DNA of 64,000 nucleotides from Microbacterium sp. LWS13-1.2 (GTDB lineage: Bacteria > Actinomycetota > Actinomycetes > Actinomycetales > Microbacteriaceae), in the NCBI RefSeq assembly GCF_040144835.1, contig NZ_CP151632.1, positions 1,240,001 to 1,304,000 on the forward strand, written 5' to 3'. The notes beneath the pieces are model-generated. The model was not told the origin of the DNA. It was given only the letters and a program-made list of their open reading frames with translations, and did no database searches. Shown here in pieces: positions 18,665-27,331 of this stretch. Numbering within the stretch: position 1 is the first letter of the stretch; the number at the start of each line of letters is the position of its first letter. The position numbers and the translations under genes were made by a program.

Positions 18665-18678
18665 GGGTCGAAGGTCCC
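18665..18678 (+). promoter_or_regulatory. DosR-box-like site upstream of the sensor kinase
   Basis: GGGTC-GAAG-GTCCC; its complement GGGACCTTCGACCC is identical to two other sites in the window (25604 and 30252). It lies 114 bp upstream of the kinase start, suggesting autoregulation. A perfect palindrome GGACGACGTCGTCC centred exactly 26 bp upstream (18639-18652) has the wrong internal spacing for the same box. Confidence 0.6.
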
Positions 18679-18791
18679 GGCGGGGCCGGTGAGCAAGCGC
18701 CGACCGGTTCCGGACAGCTGCGCGCACGGGCACTGGCGGTGTGGCGCGCCCGGCCCTACGTTGGCCGTAACGGCAGTGGAGGAGGACCACA

Positions 18792-20519
18792 GTGGTCGAG
18801 CCCGGCTCGCTGTCATTTCCCGACGGACCTCGCTCTGAGCTCGAAGACGCAATCAGCGCCTTGGTTGCGCAGAGCGCGAAGGTGATGAGAACGCAGGGCC
18901 GCCTGCGGGCACTGCTGCGCGCCAATCAGGCCGTCGTCGAGCAGAGCGACCTCACGCTCGTGCTCCGCAGCATCATCGAGGCGGCCGTCGAGCTGGTCGA
19001 TGCGCGGTACGGAGCGATGGGCGTCATCAGTCCCGAGCGCGACGCGCTGGAGCAGTTCATCTATGTCGGCCTGTCGGAAGAGGATGCCGCGGCGATCGGG
19101 CATCTGCCTGAGGGGCGCGGCCTCCTCGGTGCGCTGATCACCGACTCCCGGCCGATCCTCCTGGCGGAGATGGAGGGCGATCCCCGCGCCGCCGGCTTCC
19201 CTCCCCATCATCCCCCGATGCATTCGTTCCTCGGTGTGGCCGTCCGCGTCGGCGACGAGGTCTTCGGAAATCTCTACCTGACGAATCACCGCGACGGCGG
19301 CTTCAGCGAAGAGGATGAACAGCTGCTGGAAGCACTCGCAGCGACGGCGGGGTTCGCGATCGGGAACGCGCGGCTCCTCGCGGAAGCAAAAGTCCGCGCG
19401 CACTGGATGACGGCGGCGGCCGAGCTGTCCGCCGCCATCCTGTCGACCTCGACAACCACCGCCCTGGATCTCCTCGTGACACGGGTGCGCGAGGTCTCCG
19501 GGGCCGAGCAGGTCACCATCCTCCTGCCGACTGAGGACGATGGCCGGTTCCGTGTCGCCGCGACGAACGGCGAGGCGGAAGCCGTCCTGCGCGCCACGGA
19601 GATCGACCCCAGCACGGTGTTCGCCGGCCGGGTGCTCGACGACCCTCGGCCGCACACGCAGCCGCGACGGCCCATCGACGCAGACGACCCGCTTCTCATC
19701 GTCCGGGAGGGAGTGAGTGGTCCGGTGATGGCGATCCCGTTGCAGAACGGGCCGCTGTTCTGGGGAGTGATGTGCATCTCTCGCAGTCCCGACGACAGCC
19801 GGTTCTCACCGGCTGAGACAGAGGGGGCCGTCGACCTCAGCTCGCGAGCGATCCTCGCGCTCGAGCTCGCGCGCGCCGGCGAGGAGGCCCAGCGCGCGCT
19901 CCTCGCCGACGATCGACGGCGGATCGCGCGCGACCTGCACGATCACGTCATCCAGCAGCTCTTCGGTGCCGGACTCGGCCTACAGGCCCTCGCCAGCAGC
20001 GTCGGTCCGGGCCCAGCGGCGGACGGAATCAGCGACACGATCGACCAGTTGGACGACGCGATCGCCCAGATCAGAACCGTCATCTTCGCGCTCTCGCACC
20101 GCGACGACACGTCCGTTCGCCATCGCGTCCTCGATGTGGTCGGCGAGGTCTCGAGCGGGGCGCGCCGGCCGCCCGCTATCCGATTCAACGGTCCGGTCGA
20201 CCTCCTCGTCCGCGACGAGCTGGCAACCGACGTCGTCGCCGTCGCCCGCGAGCTCCTCTGCAACTCGATCCGCCATGCTCAGGCGGACCACGTTTCGCTC
20301 GACGTCACGGCGTCCGACGACAAGGTCACCGTCGTCGTCGAAGACGACGGTGGAGGAATCCCCGCGGACGCCGCACTCAGCGGACTGGACAACCTCCGCC
20401 AGCGCGCAGAGCAGCGGCGGGGCGCCTTCGCCGTGGAGTCCTCGCCCACCGGTACGACGGTTCGCTGGATCGCCCCGACCGGGTCGGCATCCGGCACCAG
20501 CCTGAAGGAGAGCGGATGA
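18792..20519 (+). CDS. devS: GAF-domain sensor histidine kinase, DosS/DevS type
   Basis: This 575-aa kinase has two GAF domains (about residues 55-195 and 220-360), a HisKA_3 dimerisation helix with phospho-acceptor His383 in ARDLHDHVIQQLF, and a C-terminal ATPase with LLCNSIRHA (N box) and EDDGGGIP (G box). The order matches mycobacterial DosS/DosT. GAF-A contains FPPHHPPMHSFLG (His139/His140), the same neighbourhood as the haem-ligand histidine of DosS, so haem-based oxygen, CO or NO sensing is plausible but not proven. There are no membrane helices, so it is cytosolic. GTG start. Its stop overlaps the response-regulator start (ATGA), so the two are coupled. Confidence 0.9.
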   Translation: MVEPGSLSFPDGPRSELEDAISALVAQSAKVMRTQGRLRALLRANQAVVEQSDLTLVLRSIIEAAVELVDARYGAMGVISPERDALEQFIYVGLSEEDAAAIGHLPEGRGLLGALITDSRPILLAEMEGDPRAAGFPPHHPPMHSFLGVAVRVGDEVFGNLYLTNHRDGGFSEEDEQLLEALAATAGFAIGNARLLAEAKVRAHWMTAAAELSAAILSTSTTTALDLLVTRVREVSGAEQVTILLPTEDDGRFRVAATNGEAEAVLRATEIDPSTVFAGRVLDDPRPHTQPRRPIDADDPLLIVREGVSGPVMAIPLQNGPLFWGVMCISRSPDDSRFSPAETEGAVDLSSRAILALELARAGEEAQRALLADDRRRIARDLHDHVIQQLFGAGLGLQALASSVGPGPAADGISDTIDQLDDAIAQIRTVIFALSHRDDTSVRHRVLDVVGEVSSGARRPPAIRFNGPVDLLVRDELATDVVAVARELLCNSIRHAQADHVSLDVTASDDKVTVVVEDDGGGIPADAALSGLDNLRQRAEQRRGAFAVESSPTGTTVRWIAPTGSASGTSLKESG

Positions 20520-21151
20520 TCACCGTCTTCCTCGTCGACGACCACGAGATCGTCCGCCGCGGACTTGCGGGGCTCGTCGGCGCGCAGCCCGACATGGAAG
20601 TGATCGGCGAAGCCGGCACGGCGCGTCAGTCCCTGGGCAGGATCGAGGCGACCAAGCCCGACGTGGCGGTGCTCGATGTGCGGCTGCCCGACGGCAGCGG
20701 CATCGACGTCTGCCGGGACGTGCGCTCGCGTCTGCCGTCGGTGGCGTGCTTGATCCTCACTGCCTACGACGACGACACCGCCGTCTCGGCCGCGGTGCTG
20801 GCGGGTGCAGCCGGCTATGTACTGAAGAACATCGGCGGATCCGGCCTGGTGGATGCGATCCGCGCGGTGGCCGGCGGGCGCACTCTGCTCGACCCGGACG
20901 CCGTGACGCGTGCGAAGGCGGGCATGCACGATCGAGCGGACGAGGATCCGCGTCTGGGCTCACTGGGGCTGCGGGAGCGGCAGACGCTCAAGCTGATCGC
21001 CGACGGTCTGACGAACCGGCAGATCGGCGAACGGCTCGGCATCGCGGAGAAGACGGTGAAGAACTACGTCTCGTCGATGCTGAGCAAGCTCGGTCTGGAG
21101 CGCCGGACCCAGGCCGCGATCTTCCAGCTCGAGCACCCCGATCCGGACTAG
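20516..21151 (+). CDS. devR: NarL/FixJ-type response regulator, DosR/DevR type
   Basis: The 211-aa regulator has a receiver domain with phospho-acceptor D54 (VLDVRLPDGSG), the same number as in M. tuberculosis DosR. Conserved DDHE is at the N-terminus, and the linker and GerE helix-turn-helix follow. The recognition helix region AEKTVKNYVSSMLSKLGLERRTQAA.. is nearly that of DosR, which explains why DosR-like boxes occur around it. It overlaps the kinase gene by 4 bp and forms a two-gene operon. It should bind the GGGAC-N4-GTCCC sites listed here; this is inferred from the recognition helix. Confidence 0.92.
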   Translation: MITVFLVDDHEIVRRGLAGLVGAQPDMEVIGEAGTARQSLGRIEATKPDVAVLDVRLPDGSGIDVCRDVRSRLPSVACLILTAYDDDTAVSAAVLAGAAGYVLKNIGGSGLVDAIRAVAGGRTLLDPDAVTRAKAGMHDRADEDPRLGSLGLRERQTLKLIADGLTNRQIGERLGIAEKTVKNYVSSMLSKLGLERRTQAAIFQLEHPDPD

Positions 21152-21190
21152 CGCCGTATTCCGCCCCGTGTGCCGGACACCGCCATGAGC

Positions 21191-22090
21191 TTAGAGCGCC
21201 TGTTGCGATCCTGAGCCCGGACCGTCCGCCGAGGCGGCAGACGGCGTGAGATCCCGCTCGATCCTCCCCGCCCGCACCGGCGGCACGACGCACACCGGGC
21301 AGTCCGCCCTCCACAGCACCTCCTGCGCGACCGAGCCGAGCAGCGTTCCGGCCAGTACTCCCCTGCGATGCGTCCCGATGAGCAGCAGAGACGATCTCGA
21401 GGCGAATCGGAGAAGGGCCGCAGATCGACTGTCGCGGATCAGCTCCTTCGTGACCGAGAGGGTGGGGCGCCGGCGCGCCACCTCTCGGGCGGTGTCGTCG
21501 AGTATCCGACGGTGTCCATCGATCACCACCGCCGGGTCCACCGTGAGCGCGGTGCCGTAGTCGAAGGTGGGGCTGGGCATCAGCCACGAATGCACCAGGC
21601 GCAGCCCCGTCCCTGTCGTGCTCGCTTCCCCGATGCCGAAGTCCAGTGCAGCGTCCGAGGAATCGTCGTCCGCGATGCCCACCGTCACGGGATCACCGCC
21701 CTCGGTCCACCCGGCAGGAACGATGCACACCGGCGTCTGGACACGCAGGCTCAGACGCAGCGGTGTCCAGCCGTTCGCGGCGGCTCGTATCGGGTGCCCG
21801 GTGTGGATCCCGATCACGACGAGGTCCGCTCCTTGCGCGGCCTCCGCGAGCGACGCGGTCACCTCCCCGTCGAGGCGATGCAGTTCGACCTCGAGGCCGG
21901 GAATGCGCTCCCGCAGGGCGGCCTCCGCCTCCGCGAGGCGCTCGACGCCCGGAGTGCGGTCCTTCGTCGAAGGCGAGGCCACCAGGACGACATCGACCTT
22001 GGTCATCCCGCGAGCCGAACGCGCCGCCGTCCAGTTGAGCGCCGAGACCGCCGCGGGGCTGCCGTCATAGCCGAGGACGATGCGTTCCAT
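21191..22090 (-). CDS. Universal stress protein, tandem USP domains
   Basis: The 299-aa protein has two USP domains (residues 1-130 and 135-280). The second has the ATP-binding loop GTHRRGVLAGTLLGS followed by VLWRADCPVCVVP. Tandem USPs of this size are hallmark DosR-regulon products in mycobacteria (dormancy, ATP sensing). The start MERIVLGYDGS at 22090 has GGGAG upstream; the open frame to 22270 is not used. It is convergent with the response regulator and divergent from the SDR gene, with a perfect DosR-like box 70 bp upstream. Confidence 0.9.
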   Translation of the reverse strand: MERIVLGYDGSPAAVSALNWTAARSARGMTKVDVVLVASPSTKDRTPGVERLAEAEAALRERIPGLEVELHRLDGEVTASLAEAAQGADLVVIGIHTGHPIRAAANGWTPLRLSLRVQTPVCIVPAGWTEGGDPVTVGIADDDSSDAALDFGIGEASTTGTGLRLVHSWLMPSPTFDYGTALTVDPAVVIDGHRRILDDTAREVARRRPTLSVTKELIRDSRSAALLRFASRSSLLLIGTHRRGVLAGTLLGSVAQEVLWRADCPVCVVPPVRAGRIERDLTPSAASADGPGSGSQQAL

Positions 22091-22159
22091 GGGAGTCTCC
22101 CTTCCCCGGTGCCGGAGTGGCTCCTCTCTTGAACGTAGCCAGGCCGATCTCGCGGGGCC

Positions 22160-22173
22160 GGGACGTAGGTCCC
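22160..22173. promoter_or_regulatory. DosR-box-like site between usp and SDR genes
   Basis: GGGAC-GTAG-GTCCC with both half-sites perfect. It is 70 bp upstream of the stress-protein gene and 96 bp upstream of the SDR gene, so one site could serve both directions. Confidence 0.7.
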
Positions 22174-22198
22174 GCCGTGCGGACGCCCGCCGCCGCCA

Positions 22199-22230
22199 CG
22201 CAGGACCAAAGCCCCGCGAATGGTCCTGCG
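22199..22230 (+). promoter_or_regulatory. Inverted repeat upstream of the SDR gene
   Basis: Perfect 10-bp arms CGCAGGACCA and complement (22221-22230) with a 12-nt centre, ending 38 bp before the SDR start. It may be an operator or a leader hairpin. Confidence 0.4.
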
Positions 22231-22268
22231 GACGCGGTCGACTGTGGGGACAGGGAGAGGACGACATC

Positions 22269-23021
22269 ATGTCTCATGTGGCGAACCGTTTCACCGGATG
22301 CACCATCATCGTCACGGGCGGAGGGGCGGGCATCGGCAGGGCCACGGTCGAGCGACTCGTCGCAGAGGGTGGTCGAGTCGTCGCGGTCGACGTGTCGGCG
22401 GACCGCCTGACCGCCCTGACCGACGAGGTCCAGGGCGACGTCACGACCGTCGCCGCCGACATCACCGATCCGGCGTCGACCGCTCGGATCCTGGATGCCG
22501 CCGGACCGAGGATCGACGGGCTTGCGAACGTCGCGGGGATCATGGACGGCTTCGAACCGACCGCCGAGATCGCCGACGCGACATGGGATCGTGTGCTGGC
22601 CGTGAATCTGACGGCCATGATGCGGCTGACGCGCGCCGTGCTCCCTCCGATGCTCGTGCGGGGCATGGGAAGCATCGTCAACGTCGGCTCCGAGGCGGGT
22701 CAGCGCGGCTCCGCCGCCGGCACGCCGTACACGACGTCGAAGCACGCCGTGAACGGATTCTCCAAGAGCACCGCGTTCTTCTACACGCCGAAGGGCATCC
22801 GCTGCAACGCCGTCGCGCCCGGACCCGTCGCAACCAGCATCGAAGCGCCGTTCCACTCCGAGTGGGCCGGAGAACGTCTCGGACCGCTGTTCCAGACCAA
22901 TATCCCGCGCGTCGCTCGTCCCGAGGAGCTCGCCGCCGCCATCACCTGGCTGCTGAGCGACGACGCGTCGAATGTGTCGGGCGCCATCCTCTCGGTCGAC
23001 GGCGGCTGGGCCTCGATCTGA
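22269..23021 (+). CDS. Short-chain dehydrogenase/reductase
   Basis: The 250-aa SDR has the cofactor motif TGGGAGIG (residues 16-23), the NVAG strand, and the catalytic pair Y154-TTS-K158 after a serine-containing strand. The D in VVAVDVS suggests NAD(H) preference. The ending SGAILSVDGGWAS is typical of classical SDRs. The start at 22269 has GGGAGAGGA upstream; the longer frame from 22080 runs through the promoter. Its substrate is unknown. Location beside the DosR-like box links it to the low-oxygen set. Confidence 0.88.
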   Translation: MSHVANRFTGCTIIVTGGGAGIGRATVERLVAEGGRVVAVDVSADRLTALTDEVQGDVTTVAADITDPASTARILDAAGPRIDGLANVAGIMDGFEPTAEIADATWDRVLAVNLTAMMRLTRAVLPPMLVRGMGSIVNVGSEAGQRGSAAGTPYTTSKHAVNGFSKSTAFFYTPKGIRCNAVAPGPVATSIEAPFHSEWAGERLGPLFQTNIPRVARPEELAAAITWLLSDDASNVSGAILSVDGGWASI

Positions 23022-23042
23022 CCACCCGCCTCCGGGCGATCA

Positions 23043-23078
23043 CGACCACGACCACGAGTGCGGCCGTGGTCGTGGTCG
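23043..23078. terminator. Bidirectional terminator between SDR and PEP synthase
   Basis: Perfect 14-bp stem of alternating CGACCACG repeats (23043-23056 with 23065-23078), 8-nt loop, placed between two convergent stops. Confidence 0.85.
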
Positions 23079-23086
23079 GCTGCGTG

Positions 23087-25471
23087 TCAGACCTTGACCG
23101 CGGAGAGTTCCGCCAGCCGCAGCCATGTCTCGACGATGGCGTCGGCGTTGAGCGACATCGAATCGATGCCGCGTGCCAGCAGCCACTCGGCCAGGTCGGG
23201 GTGGTCCGAGGGACCTTGGCCGCAGATCCCGATGTACTTGCCCCGCCGTGTGCACGCTTCGATGGCGCGTTCGAGCAGATCGAGCACCGCCGGGTCGCGC
23301 TCGTCGAAGGACGCGGCGACCAGGGCGGAGTCGCGGTCGACGCCGAGGGTCAGCTGGGTCAGGTCGTTGGAGCCGATGGAGAACCCGTCGAAGTGATCGA
23401 GGAAGGCATCCGCCAGCAGCGCGTTGGAGGGGATCTCGCACATCATCACGACCTCGAGCCCGTTCTCGCCACGGCGAAGGCCGTTCTCCGCGAGGAGGGC
23501 GACGGTCGCCGCAGCCTCGTCGACGGTGCGGACGAACGGGATCATGATCTTGAGATTCGTGAGCCCCATCCGATCGCGGACGTGGCGCAGCGCCTCGCAC
23601 TCCATATCGAAGCAGGCACGGAAGCTCGGGGTCGTGTAGCGGGATGCCCCGCGCCATCCGAGCATCGGATTCTCTTCGTGGGGTTCGAAGAGGTCACCGC
23701 CGAGAAGACCGGCGTACTCGTTGGTCTTGAAGTCGCTCATCCGGACGATGACAGGTTTTGGCGCGAACGCGGCGGCGATGGTCGAGACGCCCTCCGCCAC
23801 CCTCTGGACGAAGAAGTCACGGGGTGAGGGGTAGGCGGCCGTCCGCTGCGCGACCTCGCTCTTCAGCGGTTCCGCCAGCAAATCGAACTCGGCGAGCGCA
23901 CGCGGGTGGATGCCGATCGCGCGGTTGATGATGAACTCCAGCCGCGCGAGGCCGACGCCGCGGTTGGGCAGCTGCGCAAGAGTGAACGCCTGGTCGGGCA
24001 CGCCGACGTTCAGCATGAGGTCCACCGCGAGCTCTGGGATCCGATCCAGCGGGGTCTCTTCGATGGCGTAATCGAGGATGCCTCGGTACACGAGCCCGTC
24101 ATCGCCCTCCGAACAGGCCACGGTCACGCCGGTCCCGTCGGTCAGCGTCTCTGTTCCCGTCCCCGTTCCCACGACGGCGGGGATCCCCAGCTCGCGCGCG
24201 ACGATGGCGGCGTGACAGGTCCGGCCGCCGCTGTCGGTGACGATCGCCGAAGCCATCCTCATGATCGGCTCCCAGTCGGGGTCGGTGCGGTCGGCCACCA
24301 GCACGTCGCCAGTCTGGAAGAGATGCATCAGGCTGAGGTCGTGCATCACCCGCACCGGGCCGTGGCCGATCTTCTCACCGACGGCGCGACCGGCTGCGAG
24401 CACATCGCCACGCGCTCGCAGCACGTAGCGGCGCAGCACACTGCTGTCTCTCCGGGTGACGACGGTCTCAGGCCGGGCCTGAACGATGTACAGCGAGCCG
24501 TCCACGCCGTCGAGCGCCCATTCGATATCCATCGGGTGGCCGTAGTGGGATTCGATGGCGAGGGCGCCGCGCGCCAGCTCCTCGACCTGCTCGTCCGTGA
24601 GGCTGAATCGCGAACGGTCGCCGGCGGCGACGTCGGTGAGGACCGTGCTGTCGCCGACTCGCGTGCCTGCCGCATATCGGAGCGCGACCGCCTTGGTCCC
24701 CAGCTCACGGCGGAGGATCGACGGCCGCGCCGCGCGGAGAGCCGGCTTGTAGACGTAGAACTCGTCGGGATTCACGGCCCCCTGCACCACGGTCTCGCCC
24801 AGACCGTAGGCGCCCGTGATGAAGACGACATCGTCGAAGCCGGACTCGGTGTCGATCGTGAACATCACGCCCGAAGCCCCGACATCGGATCGAACCATGA
24901 GCTGCACGCCGGCGGAGATCGCGATGTCGTCCTCGTCGAATCCCCGTTGCGCCCGATAGACCAGCGCACGATCGGTGTAGAGCGAGGCGAAGACGCCTCG
25001 GATGGCCTCGAGCACGTTCTCGATGCCGTCGATGTTGAGGAACGTCTCCTGCTGTCCTGCGAAGGAGGCGTCGGGCAGGTCTTCCGCCGTCGCAGAGGAT
25101 CGCACCGCCCAGGTGACCTGGTCGGGATGGGCCTGCTCGGCGACCAGCGTCGCGTACGCCGCGCGGATGTCGTCGTTCAGGCCGGCCGGGAACGGCTGAC
25201 CCTCGATCCAGGTGCGGATGCGCGCCGCCACCACCGCGAGTTCACGGACGTCGCTGGTATCCAGGTCCGCCAGCTGGGCGCGGATCCGTGCCGAGAGGTC
25301 GCCGTGCGCGAGGAAGGCGCGGTACGCGTCAGCAGTCGTCGCGAAGCCCCCTGGGACACGGACGCCCGCACTGTGGATACGCGAGACCATCTCGCCGAGC
25401 GATGCGTTCTTGCCACCGACTCGTGGCAGGTCCGACATCGTGATGTCTCGGAACCAGAGCAGATTGGACAT
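23087..25471 (-). CDS. ppsA: Phosphoenolpyruvate synthase (pyruvate, water dikinase)
   Basis: The 794-aa enzyme makes PEP from pyruvate with ATP giving AMP and Pi. It has an N-terminal ATP-grasp nucleotidyl domain ([23 protein letters not shown]), a phospho-His swivelling domain with [16 protein letters not shown] (His420), and a C-terminal PEP-binding barrel ([15 protein letters not shown]) ending in the Cys region [11 protein letters not shown]. The order fits PpsA rather than PpdK. In mycobacterial DosR regulons a PEP-synthase-like gene is also a member. It is divergent from the flavodoxin gene, and two DosR-like boxes lie between. Confidence 0.93.
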   Translation of the reverse strand: MSNLLWFRDITMSDLPRVGGKNASLGEMVSRIHSAGVRVPGGFATTADAYRAFLAHGDLSARIRAQLADLDTSDVRELAVVAARIRTWIEGQPFPAGLNDDIRAAYATLVAEQAHPDQVTWAVRSSATAEDLPDASFAGQQETFLNIDGIENVLEAIRGVFASLYTDRALVYRAQRGFDEDDIAISAGVQLMVRSDVGASGVMFTIDTESGFDDVVFITGAYGLGETVVQGAVNPDEFYVYKPALRAARPSILRRELGTKAVALRYAAGTRVGDSTVLTDVAAGDRSRFSLTDEQVEELARGALAIESHYGHPMDIEWALDGVDGSLYIVQARPETVVTRRDSSVLRRYVLRARGDVLAAGRAVGEKIGHGPVRVMHDLSLMHLFQTGDVLVADRTDPDWEPIMRMASAIVTDSGGRTCHAAIVARELGIPAVVGTGTGTETLTDGTGVTVACSEGDDGLVYRGILDYAIEETPLDRIPELAVDLMLNVGVPDQAFTLAQLPNRGVGLARLEFIINRAIGIHPRALAEFDLLAEPLKSEVAQRTAAYPSPRDFFVQRVAEGVSTIAAAFAPKPVIVRMSDFKTNEYAGLLGGDLFEPHEENPMLGWRGASRYTTPSFRACFDMECEALRHVRDRMGLTNLKIMIPFVRTVDEAAATVALLAENGLRRGENGLEVVMMCEIPSNALLADAFLDHFDGFSIGSNDLTQLTLGVDRDSALVAASFDERDPAVLDLLERAIEACTRRGKYIGICGQGPSDHPDLAEWLLARGIDSMSLNADAIVETWLRLAELSAVKV

Positions 25472-25603
25472 GTCGTGCGTCTCCTATGACTAGAGCCGTG
25501 AGCCGAGCGCGGGAGGAGGCGGCCAGAAGCCGAACCCGACCGCGGCGCGATCACAGCGTGTGCGCTCCTGAGGCCATGCTCTTCACGCGCCCACGGGAGC
25601 GCA

Positions 25604-25617
25604 GGGTCGAAGGTCCC
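25604..25617. promoter_or_regulatory. DosR-box-like site 1 between ppsA and flavodoxin genes
   Basis: GGGTC-GAAG-GTCCC, identical on the other strand to the site at 30252, 133 bp upstream of ppsA and 84 bp upstream of the flavodoxin gene. Confidence 0.6.
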
Positions 25618-25629
25618 GCCGCGGACGGC

Positions 25630-25643
25630 GGGACGTTCGGCCC
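25630..25643 (+). promoter_or_regulatory. DosR-box-like site 2 upstream of the flavodoxin gene
   Basis: GGGAC-GTTC-GGCCC, one mismatch from the core, centred exactly 26 bp after site 1 and 58 bp before the flavodoxin start. Paired boxes are usual at strongly DosR-controlled promoters. Confidence 0.5.
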
Positions 25644-25700
25644 AGTCATCGCCGAGCCGATCGAAGAGTCTGGGTGCATCAACGACGGAAGGAGCGGACG

Positions 25701-26225
25701 GTGAACGCACTGATCGTGTACGAGTCGATGTTCGGGAACACGCGCAAGCTCGCGGAGGCGATGGCAGGGGCGCTGGAGACGACGGGGGCCGACGTCACCG
25801 TCTCACCCGCCTGCGAGGCACCGGCCGACCTGAGCGACTACACGCTGGTCATCGTCGGAGCGCCCACCCACGCGCACAGCCTCCCCCGGCCGAAGTCTCG
25901 TGCCGAGGCCGTGGAGTGGGCGGTCGATCCGACGAAGAAGCTGAGCCTCGAGGAGACGGCCCGCTCAACGGGAGTGCGCGAGTGGCTCGAAGGGATCATG
26001 CTCGTCGGCAACCCCCGATTCGCCGTGTTCTCGACGCGAGCCGACATACCTCGGATCTTCTCGGGGGATGCGACCGCGGCGATCAGGAAGGGGCTCCGCC
26101 GCCGTCTCGCCGACGCCGACGCCCACGCCGACTTCCTCGTCGGTCTGGACAACCGGCTCCTCGAGGGCGAGGAGGGTCGGGCGAGCGAGTGGGCCGGCGG
26201 ACTGGTCGCCGTGCCCAGCGCATAA
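25701..26225 (+). CDS. Flavodoxin-like protein
   Basis: A 174-aa flavodoxin-fold protein starting at GTG 25701 with an AAGGAG ribosome binding site. The FMN-phosphate loop is ESMFGNTRKLAEA (residues 8-20), and the IVGAPTHAHSL strand-loop stacks on the flavin. It should be a cytoplasmic FMN electron carrier or an FMN-dependent reductase; the partner is not evident. Two DosR-like boxes precede it, and it may start a transcript running into the CPBP and ATPase genes (81-bp gap). Confidence 0.85.
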   Translation: MNALIVYESMFGNTRKLAEAMAGALETTGADVTVSPACEAPADLSDYTLVIVGAPTHAHSLPRPKSRAEAVEWAVDPTKKLSLEETARSTGVREWLEGIMLVGNPRFAVFSTRADIPRIFSGDATAAIRKGLRRRLADADAHADFLVGLDNRLLEGEEGRASEWAGGLVAVPSA

Positions 26226-26305
26226 CGGCGGCGGCATCATGAGCACGCTGCGTGCACTCGGCATCCTGCGTCGCCCTGCCCGCCCCACGCGGTGACGGAC
26301 GTCGG

Positions 26306-27331
26306 ATGAGCGCGTACGGCACGATCGAGCGCGGTGCGGCCGCGCGAACGGTCGCGTTCGCGACCATCGCGTTCGGGATCTCGTGGAGCCTGTGGTTCCT
26401 GCATCCGGTCGTCGCTCACGACCAGAGCCTCGCACTCACTCTGGACCAGCTCGCGACCTTCGGGCCGGCGGTCGCGGCATTGCTGGTGGCCGGCCACCGG
26501 GTCGCCGCCGGCGGCACGGATGCTCAGCCCCCGCGACTGCGCGTCATCGTCGCGGCGCTCGCAACTCTGACCGTCACTGTGCTGCTCCTCTCCCCGCGAT
26601 GGGCGGATGTGTCATCCCCGATGTCGGCCGCGCTGCTGGTCCTGCTGATCACGACTCCCGCAGCGCTGGTCTGGATCTCGGGAAGCCGCAACCCTCGTTT
26701 CGCGAAGCTGCTGTCCAGCATCCTGTCGCCGCGTTCGCCGTGGTGGACCTACCTCGTCGCCGTCCTGCTGTTCCCCGTGGCGAGCGCGCTGGGCAGCGGC
26801 CTGGTCACCCTGCTCGGCGCGGACGTCGGCTCGCAGCCGCTGGTGCTCGCGGAGGGATCGTGGACCGGCATCCTGATCGTCTTCGGCGTCACTCTGCTCT
26901 TCGGCGGGCCGCTCGGCGAGGAGATCGGATGGCGCGGATGGCTGCTTCCGACGTTGCAGGCGCGCCTGAGCCCGTTCCTCGCCAGCCTGATCGTGGGTGC
27001 CGTCTGGGGACTCTGGCACCTCCCGCTGCACCTGCGAGGCGTGTACGACGCCGGCATGGGCACGGGTCCGGCAGGCTTCGCCCTCCGCGTCGCCAGCAGC
27101 TGCCTGCTCGCGGTGATCTTCACCTGGCTGTACAACCGGTCGCGCGGCGGCCTGCTCGTCGTGATCCTGCTGCACACCTCGGTGAACAACACCTCGGGAT
27201 ACTGGCTGCCGGTGAATATCGGTCTCACGGCGGTGCTGCTCGTCATCGCCACCCTCATGGTGGTCACCGACCGGATGTACGTCCGTCCCCCGCAGGCGTC
27301 GCAACGCCGCAGCACCTGGATCCCGGCATGA
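26306..27331 (+). CDS. CPBP family intramembrane metalloprotease
   Basis: A 341-aa polytopic membrane protein with about eight helices. The CPBP/Abi motifs are complete: GEEIGWRGW (E205, E206, R210), WGLWHLPLH (H238, H242) and LLHTSVNN (H290, N294), which form the membrane-embedded active site. Substrates of bacterial members are mostly unknown. The start MSAYGTIERG is chosen over the upstream frame from 26252. Its stop overlaps the ATPase start by 4 bp (ATGA), so the pair is coupled, perhaps for processing or quality control of the pump. Confidence 0.88.
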   Translation: MSAYGTIERGAAARTVAFATIAFGISWSLWFLHPVVAHDQSLALTLDQLATFGPAVAALLVAGHRVAAGGTDAQPPRLRVIVAALATLTVTVLLLSPRWADVSSPMSAALLVLLITTPAALVWISGSRNPRFAKLLSSILSPRSPWWTYLVAVLLFPVASALGSGLVTLLGADVGSQPLVLAEGSWTGILIVFGVTLLFGGPLGEEIGWRGWLLPTLQARLSPFLASLIVGAVWGLWHLPLHLRGVYDAGMGTGPAGFALRVASSCLLAVIFTWLYNRSRGGLLVVILLHTSVNNTSGYWLPVNIGLTAVLLVIATLMVVTDRMYVRPPQASQRRSTWIPA

